64,000 nucleotides of DNA from Providencia sneebia DSM 19967 (GTDB taxonomy: Bacteria > Pseudomonadota > Gammaproteobacteria > Enterobacterales > Enterobacteriaceae): contig NZ_CM001773.1 in assembly GCF_000314895.2 (NCBI RefSeq), positions 131,978 to 195,977 on the forward strand, read 5' to 3'. The translations under genes were made by a program, and so were the position numbers. Shown piece after piece: positions 29,706 through 40,474 of this stretch (positions are counted from its first letter, which is position 1; every line of letters starts with the position of its first letter). The notes under the pieces were generated by a model, which was not told the DNA's origin, made no database searches, and saw only the letters and a list, made by a program, of their open reading frames with translations.

Positions 29706-30947
29706 ATGACGGAACACAATAAATCTACCGAGACGGTCAATAATGAAGCCGCGACAGGTTCACAAACCGAGCCAAAAACTCAGCCGTCTTCGGAACAAAA
29801 ACGTTCTGGTCTTATCGGCAGTGTCATTGCTATCGCGGTGATCATCGCTATTGGTGGTGGTATCTATTATTTCACTCAACAAAATAATGCAAAACTCGTC
29901 AATGAAAACAACGAATTAAAGCAACAAATGAGTGAACTTATTGAACAACAAAAAATTGATAGACAACGTTTAAATGCTTTAATTGATGCACAATCTGAAA
30001 GCAAATCACATGCTAAAGAATATGAAGAGCAGCTCAACCGCCGCATGCATGAATTACAAGCGCATGTTAATGCATTATCAAGTTCAGATGTCAAAAATTG
30101 GTTATTGGCTCAAGCGGACTTTATGGTGAAAATGGCAGGCAGAAAACTTTGGAATGATCATGATCCGATGACTGCGGCAGTTCTATTAAAAAGTGCTGAC
30201 TCAAGTCTTGCTGAGATGAATGACCCAAGTCTGCTTGATATTCGCAAATCTATTACTCATGATATTGCGAATTTATCAGCAATTAATCAAATTGATTATG
30301 ACGGCATTATTTTACGTCTCAATCAATTGAGTAACGAAGTTGATAACTTGCGCCTTGCTGATTTAAATAGCGGCGATGCAAAAGCAGATGAAAGTACTGA
30401 AGTTTCAGACAATATTGATGATTGGAAACAAAACCTCGCACGTAGCTGGAAAAATTTCACCAATGATTTCATTACAGTACGTGCTCGCGATGGCTCCGAA
30501 GCACCTTTATTAGCCCCTAATCAAGATATCTATCTGCGTGAAAATATTCGTTCTCAATTGCTGATCGCGGCACAAGCCGTACCGCGTTATCAAGAAGAAA
30601 CCTATAAACAATCTTTAGAACAGGTTTCTACGTGGGTTCGTGCTTATTTCAATGTTGAAGCACCTGAAACTAAGGCTTTCCTTTCTGAAGTTGACCAACT
30701 GATTGATCAACCTATTGCAACAGAGATGCCTGACGCTCTAGAAAGCCAAGCGAAATTAGAAAAAGTCATGCAAACTCGCGTGCGTAATTTACTCTCCCAA
30801 TCAAAAGACAGTGCTCCGGCACCGGCTGCTGTCGTAGAAGAACAGCAACCTAGCAAAGAAGATGTTAAAGAAGCAGAGAAAGCTGAAACTCAACAATCTG
30901 CGGCTCCAGTTGCTGCACCTGCTAGTCAACAGAAGGGGTCATTATGA
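29706..30947 (+). CDS. hemX: HemX (uroporphyrinogen III C-methyltransferase-like membrane protein)
   Basis: 413 residues. A hydrophilic N-terminus is followed by one membrane anchor (about residues 36-55, [19 protein letters not shown]), then a long coiled coil and a helical periplasmic domain, and an Ala/Glu/Pro-rich tail. It lacks the residues of a SAM methyltransferase, so the old enzyme name should not be taken as activity. The role in heme synthesis is unproven. It overlaps hemY by four bases (ATGA). Confidence 0.9.
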   Translation: MTEHNKSTETVNNEAATGSQTEPKTQPSSEQKRSGLIGSVIAIAVIIAIGGGIYYFTQQNNAKLVNENNELKQQMSELIEQQKIDRQRLNALIDAQSESKSHAKEYEEQLNRRMHELQAHVNALSSSDVKNWLLAQADFMVKMAGRKLWNDHDPMTAAVLLKSADSSLAEMNDPSLLDIRKSITHDIANLSAINQIDYDGIILRLNQLSNEVDNLRLADLNSGDAKADESTEVSDNIDDWKQNLARSWKNFTNDFITVRARDGSEAPLLAPNQDIYLRENIRSQLLIAAQAVPRYQEETYKQSLEQVSTWVRAYFNVEAPETKAFLSEVDQLIDQPIATEMPDALESQAKLEKVMQTRVRNLLSQSKDSAPAPAAVVEEQQPSKEDVKEAEKAETQQSAAPVAAPASQQKGSL

Positions 30948-32137
30948 TTAAGATATTAATACTCTTCATTGTATTGATTGCCGGGATCATCTTAGGTCCA
31001 ATTATGGCGGGTCATCAAGGTTACGTTTTTATCCGTACAGATGATTACGATATTACAACCAGTGTGACTAGCCTTGTGTTGTGCTTTATTATCTTGCAGT
31101 TTATCTTGCTCTTTTTGGGCTGGTGTTATCGCCGTTTTATGAGCACAACATCCCGAACTAAAGGGTGGATGAGTGGCCGTAAATATCATAAAGCGCATAC
31201 GCAAACACAAAAAGCATTACTTAAGCTAGCTGAAGGTGACTTTGATCAGGTGGAAAAATTAATGAGCAAACATGCTGATTTTTCACAACAACCTGTCATT
31301 AATTATCTTCTCGCCGCAGAAGCAGCTCAACAACGCGGGGATGAATATCGGACTCACCAATATCTTGATAAAGCAGCTGAAGTGGCAGGAAATGACCAGC
31401 TCCCTGTCGATATTACCCGAGTTCGAATTCAACTTGCAGAAGGCGAAGTTCATGCTGCACGCAACGGAATTGATAAACTCATCGACCAAGCACCAAGACA
31501 CCCCGAAATTTTACGTCTTGCCGAACAAGCCTATTTACGTTCCGGCGCTTATCAAACATTGATTGAATTATTGCCTGTCATTGCAAAAGTCCAACTCCAT
31601 ACGGAGGATGAGCTAGAAGCGTTGAGATTAAAAGCTTATAAAGGTTTAATGAATCAATATATGGCTGAAAGCGGTAGTGATGGACTACAAAAATGGTGGA
31701 AGTCTCAACCTCGTAAAATTCGCCAAGAAATCGCCTTACAATCTTTCTTAGCTGAACATTTAATTGAATGTGATGATATGGACAGCGCTGAAAAGATTAT
31801 TATTGGCGGCTTAAAACAGCAGTATGATGAGCGCTTGTTATTATTAGCACCAAGACTGCGTAGTGATAACCCTGAAGCGCTTGAAAAAGTGTTAAAACAA
31901 CTGCTGAAACAAACAGGCGCAACACCTCTTTTGAACAGTACGCTTGGACAAATTGCACTACATCATGCCCAATGGGAACAAGCAGAGACTTATTTCAAAG
32001 CGGCCCTTGCCCAACGTTTTGATGCTCATGATGCTGCATGGCTTGCAGATGCGCTTGATAAGTTACATAAAGCTGAAGAAGCGGCAAAAATTCGCCAAGA
32101 AGCATTGTTGCATTCTCTGCAAAAAGAGCGTTCATAA
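30944..32137 (+). CDS. hemY: HemY, TPR protein of the heme operon
   Basis: 397 residues with two N-terminal membrane helices (about 3-20 and 42-62), then TPR repeats (for example [47 protein letters not shown]). E. coli HemY is an inner-membrane TPR protein implicated in late protoporphyrin synthesis; it is not the Bacillus HemY oxidase. Last gene of the operon, closed by a strong terminator. Confidence 0.93.
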   Translation: MIKILILFIVLIAGIILGPIMAGHQGYVFIRTDDYDITTSVTSLVLCFIILQFILLFLGWCYRRFMSTTSRTKGWMSGRKYHKAHTQTQKALLKLAEGDFDQVEKLMSKHADFSQQPVINYLLAAEAAQQRGDEYRTHQYLDKAAEVAGNDQLPVDITRVRIQLAEGEVHAARNGIDKLIDQAPRHPEILRLAEQAYLRSGAYQTLIELLPVIAKVQLHTEDELEALRLKAYKGLMNQYMAESGSDGLQKWWKSQPRKIRQEIALQSFLAEHLIECDDMDSAEKIIIGGLKQQYDERLLLLAPRLRSDNPEALEKVLKQLLKQTGATPLLNSTLGQIALHHAQWEQAETYFKAALAQRFDAHDAAWLADALDKLHKAEEAAKIRQEALLHSLQKERS

Positions 32138-32164
32138 TCTAGCACTTTTGCAATCGCTTTCATC

Positions 32165-32194
32165 AAGCGCCACCAAACGGGTGGCGCTTTTTTT
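32165..32194 (+). terminator. Intrinsic terminator of hemCDXY
   Basis: 10-bp GC-rich stem AAGCGCCACC / GGTGGCGCTT, loop AAAC-type, ending in eight T's. A textbook rho-independent terminator 27 bases after the hemY stop. Confidence 0.95.
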
Positions 32195-32522
32195 GAAAGG
32201 CAGTATCTATTTAAAGCCCTTTAATTTCATCTTTCTTTCACTACTCGCTTCAACTTTTATCTATTCCATAAATTAAAGCATGATTAATATATTTTATATT
32301 TATCAATAAAAGAGAGTTTTTAGTTAATGATTATAATAATACCGACCAATTTATAATTATATATTTATCAAACAAACACCACATATTGATAATCGCAAAA
32401 AGCGAAAAAAACCTATTTTCGCCTAACCTCAAACAAAATGGCGCTGGCTATGTAATAAGACATTCACATAGTGTATAAATGATAGTAACTCTAGATGATT
32501 TAAACGAACTCAGGATATCAAT
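32195..32522. other. AT-rich intergenic stretch after hemY
   Basis: No gene or RNA recognised. It should hold the promoter of the 75-codon gene at 32523. Confidence 0.5.
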
Positions 32523-32750
32523 ATGAATGTAATTAAAACTATCTGGCGCTGGATAATCGCAACACCTAACCGATTACAGATATTTTTTGATCTTATTCTT
32601 TTAATTCTATCACCCTTTATATTTATCTCAGTGATTGGCTTTAATACTGAAGATTTGAATAAAGATATCTTTATTATTACATTCATTATTCTTTGCTATA
32701 CCTACATCACCCGTTGGTTCAGCAAATGGTTTTGTAGAAAACAACATTAA
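32523..32750 (+). CDS. Small membrane protein, unknown function
   Basis: 75 residues from ATG 32523 with AGGAT nine bases upstream. Two hydrophobic helices (about residues 20-38 and 49-62) are flanked by Trp/Arg-rich ends (IWRWIIATPNRL, TRWFSKWFCRK). I recognise no family. It is monocistronic, between the hem operon terminator and the glmZ sRNA gene on the opposite strand. Confidence 0.55.
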   Translation: MNVIKTIWRWIIATPNRLQIFFDLILLILSPFIFISVIGFNTEDLNKDIFIITFIILCYTYITRWFSKWFCRKQH

Positions 32751-32910
32751 TTGTTATGCAAGATGATCCCAAGACACTGAAATTGAGATGGTGACTTGGG
32801 ATTTTGATTCATTTAGTAGGTTAGCTGCATGTGATCAGGTAAATTACTATTACTAACCATTGCCCACGCAGATAAAAGACAAGAAAAAATACATTAACCT
32901 AATAGCCACA

Positions 32911-33119
32911 AAAAAAACACCTGCCCATTCTTGGCAGGTGTAAATATACAATCAGGTCTACAGACGGATAGTGCCTCACTCAACGTTACGTCCACGAGTT
33001 GATGAGAAGAAATCAGTTCTTGTTCATCTAAATTGGACAATAGGCACCAATTATTGGCTTTGCGTCATCCCTGGGTTTATGAAGCAAAGCTGTCATAATA
33101 AGTAGGATGAGCAATCTAC
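32911..33119 (-). ncRNA. glmZ: Small regulatory RNA GlmZ
   Basis: About 209 nt on the minus strand (E. coli 207). The 5' end GTAGAT-GCTCAT, the internal ATGACGCA-AGCC, the GGTGC-TATTGTCCA block and the 3' AACGTTGAGTGA-GCAC block all match E. coli GlmZ in order. It ends in the terminator at 32918-32940. It lies beside hemY, the conserved site. GlmZ with Hfq base-pairs near the glmS ribosome-binding site and activates glucosamine-6-phosphate synthase; RapZ and RNase E destroy it when GlcN6P is plentiful. Transcription start is placed at G 33119 from the sigma-54 promoter spacing. Confidence 0.92.
32918..32940 (-). terminator. Terminator of glmZ
   Basis: 8-bp stem CACCTGCC / GGCAGGTG followed on the minus strand by eight T's. 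Confidence 0.93.
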
Positions 33120-33130
33120 ATAATAGATAT

Positions 33131-33146
33131 TGCAGGATACGTGCCA
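33131..33146 (-). promoter_or_regulatory. Sigma-54 promoter of glmZ
   Basis: Minus strand TGGCACGTATCCTGCA fits the sigma-54 consensus TGGCACG-N4-TTGCA with one change; GG and GC are ten bases apart. The predicted start falls on the G of GTAGAT, the 5' end expected for GlmZ. Confidence 0.9.
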
Positions 33147-33293
33147 ACTTTTCGTTAAACTAAAATACTTTAGTTTTTTCACTAAATTTCAGCTAATTAC
33201 TCCCATCACAACACTTTAACGCTTTGTGTTTTTCTACTTAATATTATCAAAGCAACAAAGATATCGTTAAGAGACAAAACCACTACAATTAAG

Positions 33294-33406
33294 TGTCTCA
33301 ATTAAGAGACGTAAAATATCAATTAATAATTTATTGTTATAAATCAAAAGGTAATATGTCTCCATTTGGAGACGCGACAACTTGTGTTTGTATCAATATC
33401 GCGACA
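33294..33406 (-). promoter_or_regulatory. Three GlrR (QseF)-type activator sites upstream of glmZ
   Basis: Three palindromes fit TGTC-N10-GACA or one base off: 33294-33311 (TGTC-N10-GACG), 33357-33374 (TGTC-N10-GACG) and 33389-33406 (TGTA-N10-GACA). They lie about 175-290 bases upstream of the glmZ start, a normal distance for a sigma-54 enhancer. GlrR/GlrK control of glmY and some glmZ genes through TGTC-N10-GACA sites is known in enterobacteria; binding here is inferred. Confidence 0.7.
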
Positions 33407-33720
33407 CCCACCAATTTAAGGAGTAAAAAAACAAATAGAAACAGTCAGTTATTACGCTATATGCTTTGAAAACATGGAATAATTTATAGAGATAATTTAT
33501 AGAGATAAATAATCAGTAAATTATCTGCTCTGATTGGTCATTAAACTTATCGTGATATGAATGAAAACTAAGCCAGTAAGAGGCTCGAATTTATTTGGTA
33601 GTGATTCAAAAATAACGCTAGAAAATAAATGGAATGCTGTTATTGCAGATTACATTCGCAATGTTTTTAGCTATGAATGATTATGAAATAGTATTAGAAA
33701 AGTGATATCTCAGAAATGCA
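33407..33720. other. Intergenic stretch between the glmZ enhancer and the tRNA terminator
   Basis: No gene recognised on either strand; only very short frames are present. Confidence 0.5.
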
Positions 33721-33748
33721 AAAACCCCGCTTATAAAAGCGGGGTTTT
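33721..33748 (-). terminator. Terminator of the tRNA operon
   Basis: Perfect 12-bp stem AAAACCCCGCTT / AAGCGGGGTTTT with loop ATAA; its base ends in T's on the minus strand. It lies seven bases after the tRNA-Pro CCA end. Confidence 0.95.
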
Positions 33749-33754
33749 CTAAAT

Positions 33755-33831
33755 TGGTCGGCGAGAGAGGATTCGAACCTCCGACCCACTGGTCCCAAAC
33801 CAGTTGCGCTACCAAGCTGCGCTACTCGCCG
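33755..33831 (-). tRNA. proM: tRNA-Pro (anticodon TGG)
   Basis: 77 nt including encoded CCA. Cloverleaf arms pair; the acceptor is CGGCGAG/CTCGCCG, the anticodon loop is TTTGGGA, and the T loop is TTCGAAT. Last gene of the argX-hisR-leuT-proM operon. Confidence 0.97.
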
Positions 33832-33878
33832 AAATTTGAAGCTTGTTCGATTAAGTTGGTTAATCGAATATTTTTTTG

Positions 33879-33964
33879 TGGTGCGAAAGGGGGGACTTGA
33901 ACCCCCACGTCCTAGGGACACTAACACCTGAAGCTAGCGCGTCTACCAATTCCGCCACCCTCGC
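33879..33964 (-). tRNA. leuT: tRNA-Leu (anticodon CAG)
   Basis: 86 nt with encoded CCA, a class II tRNA with a long variable arm (TGTCC-CTA-GGACG), one base shorter than E. coli leuT. Two G-U pairs occur in the acceptor stem. Confidence 0.96.
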
Positions 33965-33979
33965 AATGTCACAAAAAAA

Positions 33980-34056
33980 TGGGGTGGCTAATGGGACTCG
34001 AACCCACGACAACTGGAATCACAATCCAGGGCTCTACCAACTGAGCTATAGCCACC
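33980..34056 (-). tRNA. hisR: tRNA-His (anticodon GTG)
   Basis: 77 nt with encoded CCA. The extra 5' G typical of tRNA-His is present. The anticodon loop is TTGTGAT. Confidence 0.97.
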
Positions 34057-34135
34057 ATAACATCACTTTTTTCAAAGCGTTATTATATTACTACATACAA
34101 CTTCGTTTTGCCAACCGTAGAAGCACGCTATTTAA

Positions 34136-34212
<77 letters not shown>

Positions 34213-34233
34213 TTAACGCCGTTGCGGGAGAGG

Positions 34234-34262
34234 ATAGTACGGACTTAATCACTCTATGTCTA
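34234..34262 (-). promoter_or_regulatory. Promoter of the argX-hisR-leuT-proM operon
   Basis: On the minus strand TAGACA, a 17-base spacer and TACTAT are followed by a GC-rich discriminator (CTCCCGC), the pattern of a stringently controlled stable-RNA promoter. It sits just upstream of argX. Confidence 0.8.
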
Positions 34263-34311
34263 GTCCTTTTTTTAAAAAAATATCGATTGATTGCCTTTTA
34301 TTCATTTCGTC

Positions 34312-34341
34312 GATAAAGAGAGCATTTTTGCCCTCTTTATC
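34312..34341 (-). terminator. Terminator of yifK
   Basis: 9-bp stem GATAAAGAG / CTCTTTATC 22 bases after the yifK stop. The loop and minus-strand flank are moderately T-rich. Confidence 0.7.
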
Positions 34342-34363
34342 TCGACACAATGATAAGTAAAGA

Positions 34364-35754
34364 TTACAAATCACTAACACTATTTTTTGTTTTCTTGTGA
34401 TTAATTGCACGGATCAGAAAATATAGCACCGAAACAGCTAATAAAAATATCGCGCCGACAATCAAAGATAAGCGAGTATCAGGATTAATCGCCATCCCGA
34501 CCAATACACAGGCTAAAAACAGCAATGTTGCATAGTTTACCCATGGAAAAAGAATTGACTTGAATGGATGACCTACAAGCTTATCTTTGTTTCTTTGGCG
34601 AAAGTACAGCTGGCTTGTCAAAATCACCAGCCATGGCACCATGCCAGGAAGTACACTCGCACTGTAGACATAAACAAATACTTTTTCAGGGTTTGGAATG
34701 ATGTAATTTAAGCTAGAACCTGCAATGAGACACAGAATAGTAAAACCAACACAACGCGCTGGCACACCATTTCGAGTCAGTTTCAACATAGATTGTGGTA
34801 GTTGTTTGTTTTGTGCCAAAGCATACAGCATACGGCCACCACTATACATCCCACTATTACAACCCGAAAGTGCAGCGGTTAACACAACAAAGTTGATTAC
34901 AGCAGCCGCTGAAACAATGCCAACTTTCGCGAAGGTTAACACAAAAGGACTGCCCTGCTGCCCGACTTCTGTCCATGGGAACAGCGTGACTACAATGAAA
35001 ATAGCACCGACATAAAAAATCAGAATACGCCATAGGATATTATTGATTGCTTTTCTCAATGTCACTTGTGGGTTTTTCGCTTCACCCGCAGTGATCCCGA
35101 CTAGCTCAACACCTTGATACGAGGCAACAACAATACATAATGCAAATAAGAAACCTTTCCAGCCACCGGCAAAAAATCCGCCATGTTCAGTCAAATTAGA
35201 TAAGCCAATAGGCTCGAAATTGTTACCAATTCCCAAAAAAATCAAACCCAAGCCGATTAAAATCATCACCACAATGGTGGTCACTTTTATCATGGCAAAC
35301 CAAAACTCTAACTCACCATATAAGCGCACAGCAGCCAAGTTCGCCAATGCGACTAATGTTACCGCTATGATGGCAAAAACCCACTGTGGCACATCAGGGA
35401 ACCAATATTCCGCATAAACACCAATTGCGGTGATCTCTGATATCCCAACAGCAACCCACATGAACCAGTAGCCCCATGCCGTTAAGCATCCCCAAAAAGG
35501 GCTTAGATATTTATAGCCGAAGGAAGCAAACGATCCCGTTACGGGCTCGACAAAAAGCATCTCACCCATTGAGCGCATGATAAAAAGACAAATATGCCCG
35601 CAATAATGTAGGCAAGTAAAACGGAAGGACCTGCCCATTTCAATGTGCTAGCAGATCCCATAAATAGGCCTACGCCAATGGTGCCACCTAGCGCAATAAG
35701 CTCTATATGACGAGCCTCTAGCCCTCGCTGGAGTCCTTTTTGCGAATTCTCCAT
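34364..35754 (-). pseudogene. yifK: Amino acid permease YifK (ThrP), interrupted by one frameshift
   Basis: An APC-family inner-membrane transporter; E. coli YifK/ThrP takes up threonine and serine. The N-terminal 70 codons ([20 protein letters not shown]...) read from ATG 35754, which has AGGGGAA upstream. The rest continues in another frame from [11 protein letters not shown] to 34364. The break is at the T run on the minus strand (35582-35586): five T's are present, and six give [11 protein letters not shown]. With one base added the protein is 463 residues (E. coli 461) with twelve membrane segments and no other damage. Position beside wecG and the tRNA operon is conserved. Sequencing error or a real slip cannot be told apart here. 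Confidence 0.9.
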
Positions 35755-35997
35755 AAATTCCCCTGTCATTGTTCGAATATAAGGTCATGGCTTATGAATA
35801 TTTATAATAATAAGCATGATAACTAATGATGAAACAACTCTCTTTTGACTAAAAAACGTTCACATTCTGAGTTGAAGTTACAAACCCAGTCACTATACGT
35901 ATTTTTGAAGAATAATAAAAATAATTGAAATAAGAGATTGGGGAAATATTCGATTTGAAGGGCATTTAATTTTGATATGGCGTAATAAAACAAAATC

Positions 35998-36031
35998 GTC
36001 ACGATACAAGGCGTGATTATTGTACCGTGAC
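35998..36031 (-). terminator. Terminator at the end of the wec operon
   Basis: 12-bp arms GTCACGATACAA / TTGTACCGTGAC with one mismatch, followed on the minus strand by a T-rich tract (GATTTTGTTTTATT). It lies 16 bases after the wecG stop. Confidence 0.8.
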
Positions 36032-36046
36032 AGGTCACTTGATGAA

Positions 36047-36784
36047 TTACAGCTTACCACCATAGTAATAAGCTAAAAATTTCAATAACTTAAATTGTCT
36101 TTTAATGCGGGTAGGTTGAGCTAATAAACGGTAAAGCCATTCTAGCCCCATATTTTGCCATACTTTAGGCGCGCGTTTGACGTGTCCTGTAAATACATCA
36201 TAAGTACCACCAACGCCCATATATAAAGCATCAGGCAGAACTTTACGGCAATCACGCATAAATACTTCTTGTTTAGGCGACCCCATTGCAACAGTGACAA
36301 TTTTTGCGCCACTTGCACGAATTCGTTCAAACAACGCATCTCTATCTTCTGCTGTAAAGTAACCGTCTTGCGAACCAACAATATTCACATTCCATTGCGC
36401 TCTCAGCTTATTTTCAGTCTGCTCTAAAATCTCAGGTTTACCGCCAACTAAAAAGACCGGAGTGCCTTCTTCTCCAGCCCTTTCCATTAATGCTTCCCAC
36501 AAATCCGCCCCCGCAATACGGGACACATCAGCTTGTGGATATTTACGGCGAATAGCCCGCACAATACTGATGCCATCGGCATAAAGATATTCGGCCTGCC
36601 CCATGAGTTCATTCAACGCGGCATCATTTTCTGCTGTCATTACTTTTTCAGCATTGATTGCGACTAGCGTTCCTGCTTTTGTTTCACCACCAGCAAATAA
36701 GTGATCCAAGAATTGCCCCATATCTTTAAAACCCCAGATTTGGTGCCCTCTAATTGTATATTGTGGAATGGATTGCAGTTCCAT
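36047..36784 (-). CDS. wecG: UDP-ManNAcA transferase WecG (lipid II synthesis of ECA)
   Basis: A 245-residue WecG/TagA/CpsF-family glycosyltransferase (E. coli 246). It adds N-acetylmannosaminuronic acid to GlcNAc-pyrophosphoryl-undecaprenol, giving ECA lipid II. Family signatures seen are the NAEKVMTA region, [31 protein letters not shown] and [12 protein letters not shown]. Last gene of the ECA operon, nine bases after wzyE. Confidence 0.95.
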   Translation of the reverse strand: MELQSIPQYTIRGHQIWGFKDMGQFLDHLFAGGETKAGTLVAINAEKVMTAENDAALNELMGQAEYLYADGISIVRAIRRKYPQADVSRIAGADLWEALMERAGEEGTPVFLVGGKPEILEQTENKLRAQWNVNIVGSQDGYFTAEDRDALFERIRASGAKIVTVAMGSPKQEVFMRDCRKVLPDALYMGVGGTYDVFTGHVKRAPKVWQNMGLEWLYRLLAQPTRIKRQFKLLKFLAYYYGGKL

Positions 36785-36793
36785 AATGCTCCT

Positions 36794-38149
36794 TTAGCGG
36801 CTTTCGCAACGTTGATTTCTTAAATAAGAAATCGTTTTTTCACGAATAAGTCCCGCGCTTTCAAATAACCAATAGAGTAATTTCGCCAGAATCAAACAAA
36901 GTCCGAAGATAAGGCAGAAAAAAACCACTCGTGACACAAAGGAATCAACACCTTCACGAGCTAAAACAATCATGTTAAAAATGGCGCCAAAACAGAATGC
37001 TTGCATAATTGCTGTCTTGTAACGATTTGATTCTTTGAGGCTTAAATTATAAATCCAATCAAACCATTTAATAATCAATCCCACCACGATAGCACCTAGA
37101 GGAATGAATAACACGCCTCCCATCACCACCAAAGAGCCAATCAAAGTAGGTGAAATCGCCAGCCCAGAATGGTTATTCAACACTTCCCATGTAAAATAGT
37201 TTGCTGAATTAAGCACCACATCAGGGCGTTCTGGCCATACCCATGATGGTATAAAGACATAGAAATCGCGAATAATCGGTGCTAAACCTTGGAATTCAAT
37301 ATTGTCATAATGGCTCAATAGTAGCGCCAAATTCTCCCAAGGAGAGAAAGTATCTCTTGTCAGATATAGGAAGGTATAAAAGGCTTCTGCGCCGCTAACA
37401 TCTAATCCATAACGTTTTAACGCTAGCCAGAACATACCAACAATACTTGCAACACCTGCCGCCGCCAACATCCAAAGCGTTATCCAGCCCCTCACAATGC
37501 CGATAAATAAAAATAAGGCAAAAGCGATAATGATATTTGCTCGAGTTCCACCAACGATAACATAGGTTAAGAAACCAAATGCAACGGTACTAACAAGGAA
37601 AAATATCCACCGTTTTTGGGTTGGTCGTAGAAAATAGACAATCAACATTGCGGGGATAAAGAAGTAGAAAAACCGCTTCAATGCGACCCCAGAAACTTGG
37701 CTAGAAAAAATCTGGCTATAAGATTTAAGCTTAAATAATAAAAAGCCATTTTGTAGGAAGAAGATACCGACCGTCACTACAGCCACTAATATCAACAAAA
37801 AACAGGTTAAATTGGTTTCAACTTTGTTCATCGTAAATAATGGACGACTTACGGTCGAAACATTTTTAGTCAGCCGTGTTTTATAAGTGACATAGTAGAT
37901 GGCATAAAAGCTGGTTGCAGCCAATTGAGCATAAAGCAAATATTCAGCAGGTACCACTTTGACATCAAACTGAAACACCAGCGCACAAGTTAATGGAAAA
38001 CCAAAATAAAAAGTCAGAAAATACAATAAAGAGAAGAAAATATTAAAATTGAAACGCACGCGTAAGAACTCTTTATAGAGCAACGTGCCAATGAAAATAA
38101 TAGACAGCAAATAAACAAATGCTAAGCCACCTAATTCAGATAAGGTCAT
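36794..38149 (-). CDS. wzyE: ECA polymerase WzyE
   Basis: 451 residues (E. coli 450) with about eleven membrane segments and a large periplasmic loop ([21 protein letters not shown]). It polymerises ECA trisaccharide repeats at the periplasmic face. ATG 38149 has GGAGGAGC upstream and overlaps the wecF stop by four bases (ATGA); a longer frame to 38185 is not used. Confidence 0.94.
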   Translation of the reverse strand: MTLSELGGLAFVYLLSIIFIGTLLYKEFLRVRFNFNIFFSLLYFLTFYFGFPLTCALVFQFDVKVVPAEYLLYAQLAATSFYAIYYVTYKTRLTKNVSTVSRPLFTMNKVETNLTCFLLILVAVVTVGIFFLQNGFLLFKLKSYSQIFSSQVSGVALKRFFYFFIPAMLIVYFLRPTQKRWIFFLVSTVAFGFLTYVIVGGTRANIIIAFALFLFIGIVRGWITLWMLAAAGVASIVGMFWLALKRYGLDVSGAEAFYTFLYLTRDTFSPWENLALLLSHYDNIEFQGLAPIIRDFYVFIPSWVWPERPDVVLNSANYFTWEVLNNHSGLAISPTLIGSLVVMGGVLFIPLGAIVVGLIIKWFDWIYNLSLKESNRYKTAIMQAFCFGAIFNMIVLAREGVDSFVSRVVFFCLIFGLCLILAKLLYWLFESAGLIREKTISYLRNQRCESR

Positions 38150-39228
38150 GCTTGCTCCTCCAACATGCCTAGAATAGTTTTCCAACCCTCCGTAAAATTA
38201 GGTGCAAAAAAATCAATATGTTGTTTATCAAGCAATGCCATTTGACGTTGAGCTTCATCAACCAGCCCGACTGAAAGTTCATCGCCATAAAAGAATACAG
38301 GAACACTTTGAGCCGTCAGGTCCTGCCAAAACGTATTTTGTCGGCTAATCACAAAGGGAATACAAAATTGGATCAACAAACAAACTGTACCAATTCCTTG
38401 CTGGCGATTAAAAATAAAATAGCCTAAGTCACATGTTTTTAATAAGTTTAGATAATCACTAAACTCCATGCGTTCTTTTAAAATTTCGACCTGATTTGCA
38501 GGGAAAAGTGTTTGTGCCGTTTGTTCTACTTGTTGGATATAGTCTTCATTGTTTGCAGGATATCCCATCGGCACAATAATTTTAACTTGCTCATCGAATT
38601 GCTGTTTAATCGCCTTCAATGCTTCTATATGACGATTAGATTTATCACCGGAGTTACCTAGCAAAATAGTTAAAGAATTGCCCTGACGAGCTGGGTGCTC
38701 ATTTAATGTCAGTTCTGGATCCATACGCGTTGGAAAATACAGAATAGAAACCGGAACCTTTGGATTCGACTGCTGAAAATAATTAATATCTCCGCGAGTG
38801 CCACAGGCACGCCCGACTTTCTTTTGGGCAAGTCGTCGTAAGATATAAAACAGCTTAAATTTCCACGAACGAGATTCTTCATATAAATCAGCGCCCCAAA
38901 TATGCCACCAAAATTGGTGAGATTTGATCTTACCCGATAATAGCGCTAACCAAATCGGCGCATTAAACTGCCCGTGAAAGAAAAATAAGTTTCTACGGTT
39001 AATCTTCGCGCGGCTAATTACCGCATCTGCTATCGCTTTTTTACTCGCAAATACTTCAATATCCAGTTCAGGATAAGCATCCGCTAACCGAGAATCGAGA
39101 CTAACCACCATAAAATACGGCTTATGTGATGTGAGGTGCTCTTGGCAGACCACATTATTGAAAAAAGTCAGCACCGTTTGATTATGGTGAGGGAGATCAG
39201 CTCCCAGTACATGTATTAAGGTTGTCAT
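38146..39228 (-). CDS. wecF: TDP-Fuc4NAc:lipid II transferase WecF
   Basis: 360 residues (E. coli 359). It transfers 4-acetamido-4,6-dideoxygalactose to lipid II, finishing the ECA repeat (lipid III). Signatures are [12 protein letters not shown] at the start, [37 protein letters not shown] and [13 protein letters not shown]. It overlaps wzxE and wzyE by four bases each. Confidence 0.95.
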   Translation of the reverse strand: MTTLIHVLGADLPHHNQTVLTFFNNVVCQEHLTSHKPYFMVVSLDSRLADAYPELDIEVFASKKAIADAVISRAKINRRNLFFFHGQFNAPIWLALLSGKIKSHQFWWHIWGADLYEESRSWKFKLFYILRRLAQKKVGRACGTRGDINYFQQSNPKVPVSILYFPTRMDPELTLNEHPARQGNSLTILLGNSGDKSNRHIEALKAIKQQFDEQVKIIVPMGYPANNEDYIQQVEQTAQTLFPANQVEILKERMEFSDYLNLLKTCDLGYFIFNRQQGIGTVCLLIQFCIPFVISRQNTFWQDLTAQSVPVFFYGDELSVGLVDEAQRQMALLDKQHIDFFAPNFTEGWKTILGMLEEQA

Positions 39229-40474
39229 ACTCGCCTACGGTAAATCAAAAAAACACAACAGCAGAGGAAAAAATACACAATATACGTTGCCATATAAGCT
39301 TGAGTTGCCCCTACAGCACCATGTTCCGGTATCAACCAATGAGAGAAACTCATTAAGAGAATAAATTGGAGAACCTCTGCCAGAATGTAAAAACGCAATG
39401 CTGCCTTAGCAATCACAAGGTAGCCAAAAACATAGGCTCCTACCTTGAGAACATCACCAACCAATTGCCAGGCAAATAATTCCCGCATTCCAGTAAATTT
39501 TTCAGAAAATAGTAACCAAATTGCAAAATCTCGTAATAGCCATACCGCAAAACTGGCAACTGCCACAGCTGGTAAGACAAATTTTAATGCTTTTAGGATC
39601 TCAGTAGAAATTTCATGTTTACTCTGTAACCGAGAAAGTGTGGGCAACAGATAAACAGAAAATGATGCCGTAATAAATTGCAAGTAAGCATCTGAAATTG
39701 TACTCACACCAGCCCAAAGACCAACTTCATCCCAGCTGTACTTTGCGGCTAAAAGATTTCGCATCATGATGTAAGCAACAGGTAAAGTTACTGACGTGAT
39801 TAACGCCATTATAGTAAATTTACCCAAACTGGTTGCTATGGCGTTATCCCAAGCAGGTTTCAATAAAGATAATGCAAAACGCTGACGACGAATAATCATT
39901 AATCCTGCGGGCAACACAACTAATGCAGGCACTAATGCCAGTCCAGCTAATGCGCCTTCGTAGCCACCTAACCTATAGCATAAATAATAGCCAACAACAC
40001 CAATTAAGCTACCAAAAATAATCGATTGAGCATTACCTGATGCATCACGATAACCTTTTAGAATCGCTAAAAAATAGTTAGCGTAGGCAATGCCCATCTG
40101 GATAAAAGCAACAGCTTGAATGACTGACTGATATTCATTGCTGTCAAATAGCCCTTCACTAATAGCTCCGCTAAATAATAAAAAACGAGAGCAAGTAGTG
40201 TTGAAAACCCAAGAATGAGTGTGGATGATGTGCCTAAAATCGCACGTAATTTTTCAGGATCTTGATGATGTTCCGCAACATATTTTGTCACACCATTAAA
40301 AATACCTGCGCCAGATAACACACCAAGCACAGTAATTAACTGGCGAAAGTTGCCAGCCAATCCGACGCCACTCGGACCAAATGAGATGGCAAGTAATTTA
40401 ACAATTAATAGACCGGCCCCGATTTTTATCAGGGTCGATCCGGCGGTCCAAATTGATGCTTTTGCTAACGACAT
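39225..40474 (-). pseudogene. wzxE: ECA flippase WzxE, interrupted by one frameshift
   Basis: A MATE/PST-type polysaccharide flippase that moves lipid III across the inner membrane. The N-terminal part (MSLAKASIWTAGSTLIKIGAG) reads from ATG 40474, which overlaps the wecE stop by one base. The rest, from GAISEGLFDSNEYQ onward, is in another frame and reaches 39225. The break maps to the T run on the minus strand (40180-40185): six T's are present, and seven would give LVFLLFSGAISEGLF, close to the E. coli sequence. With one base added the product is 416 residues, exactly the E. coli length. Losing only WzxE would be expected to stress cells through trapped undecaprenyl intermediates, so a sequencing error is a strong alternative. 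Confidence 0.9.

Noticed and set aside
33158..33180. AACTAAA/TTTAGTT stem followed by T's on the plus strand as a terminator
   Set aside because: No plus-strand gene leads into it, and it lies just upstream of the glmZ sigma-54 promoter; AT-rich chance stem or spacer DNA is more likely.
33694..33927. 77-codon minus-strand frame over tRNA-Pro
   Set aside because: It overlaps the terminator, tRNA-Pro and part of tRNA-Leu, so it cannot be a gene.
35823..36038. 71-codon minus-strand frame between wecG and yifK
   Set aside because: Low-complexity AT-rich translation that runs through the wec terminator hairpin; no start signal.
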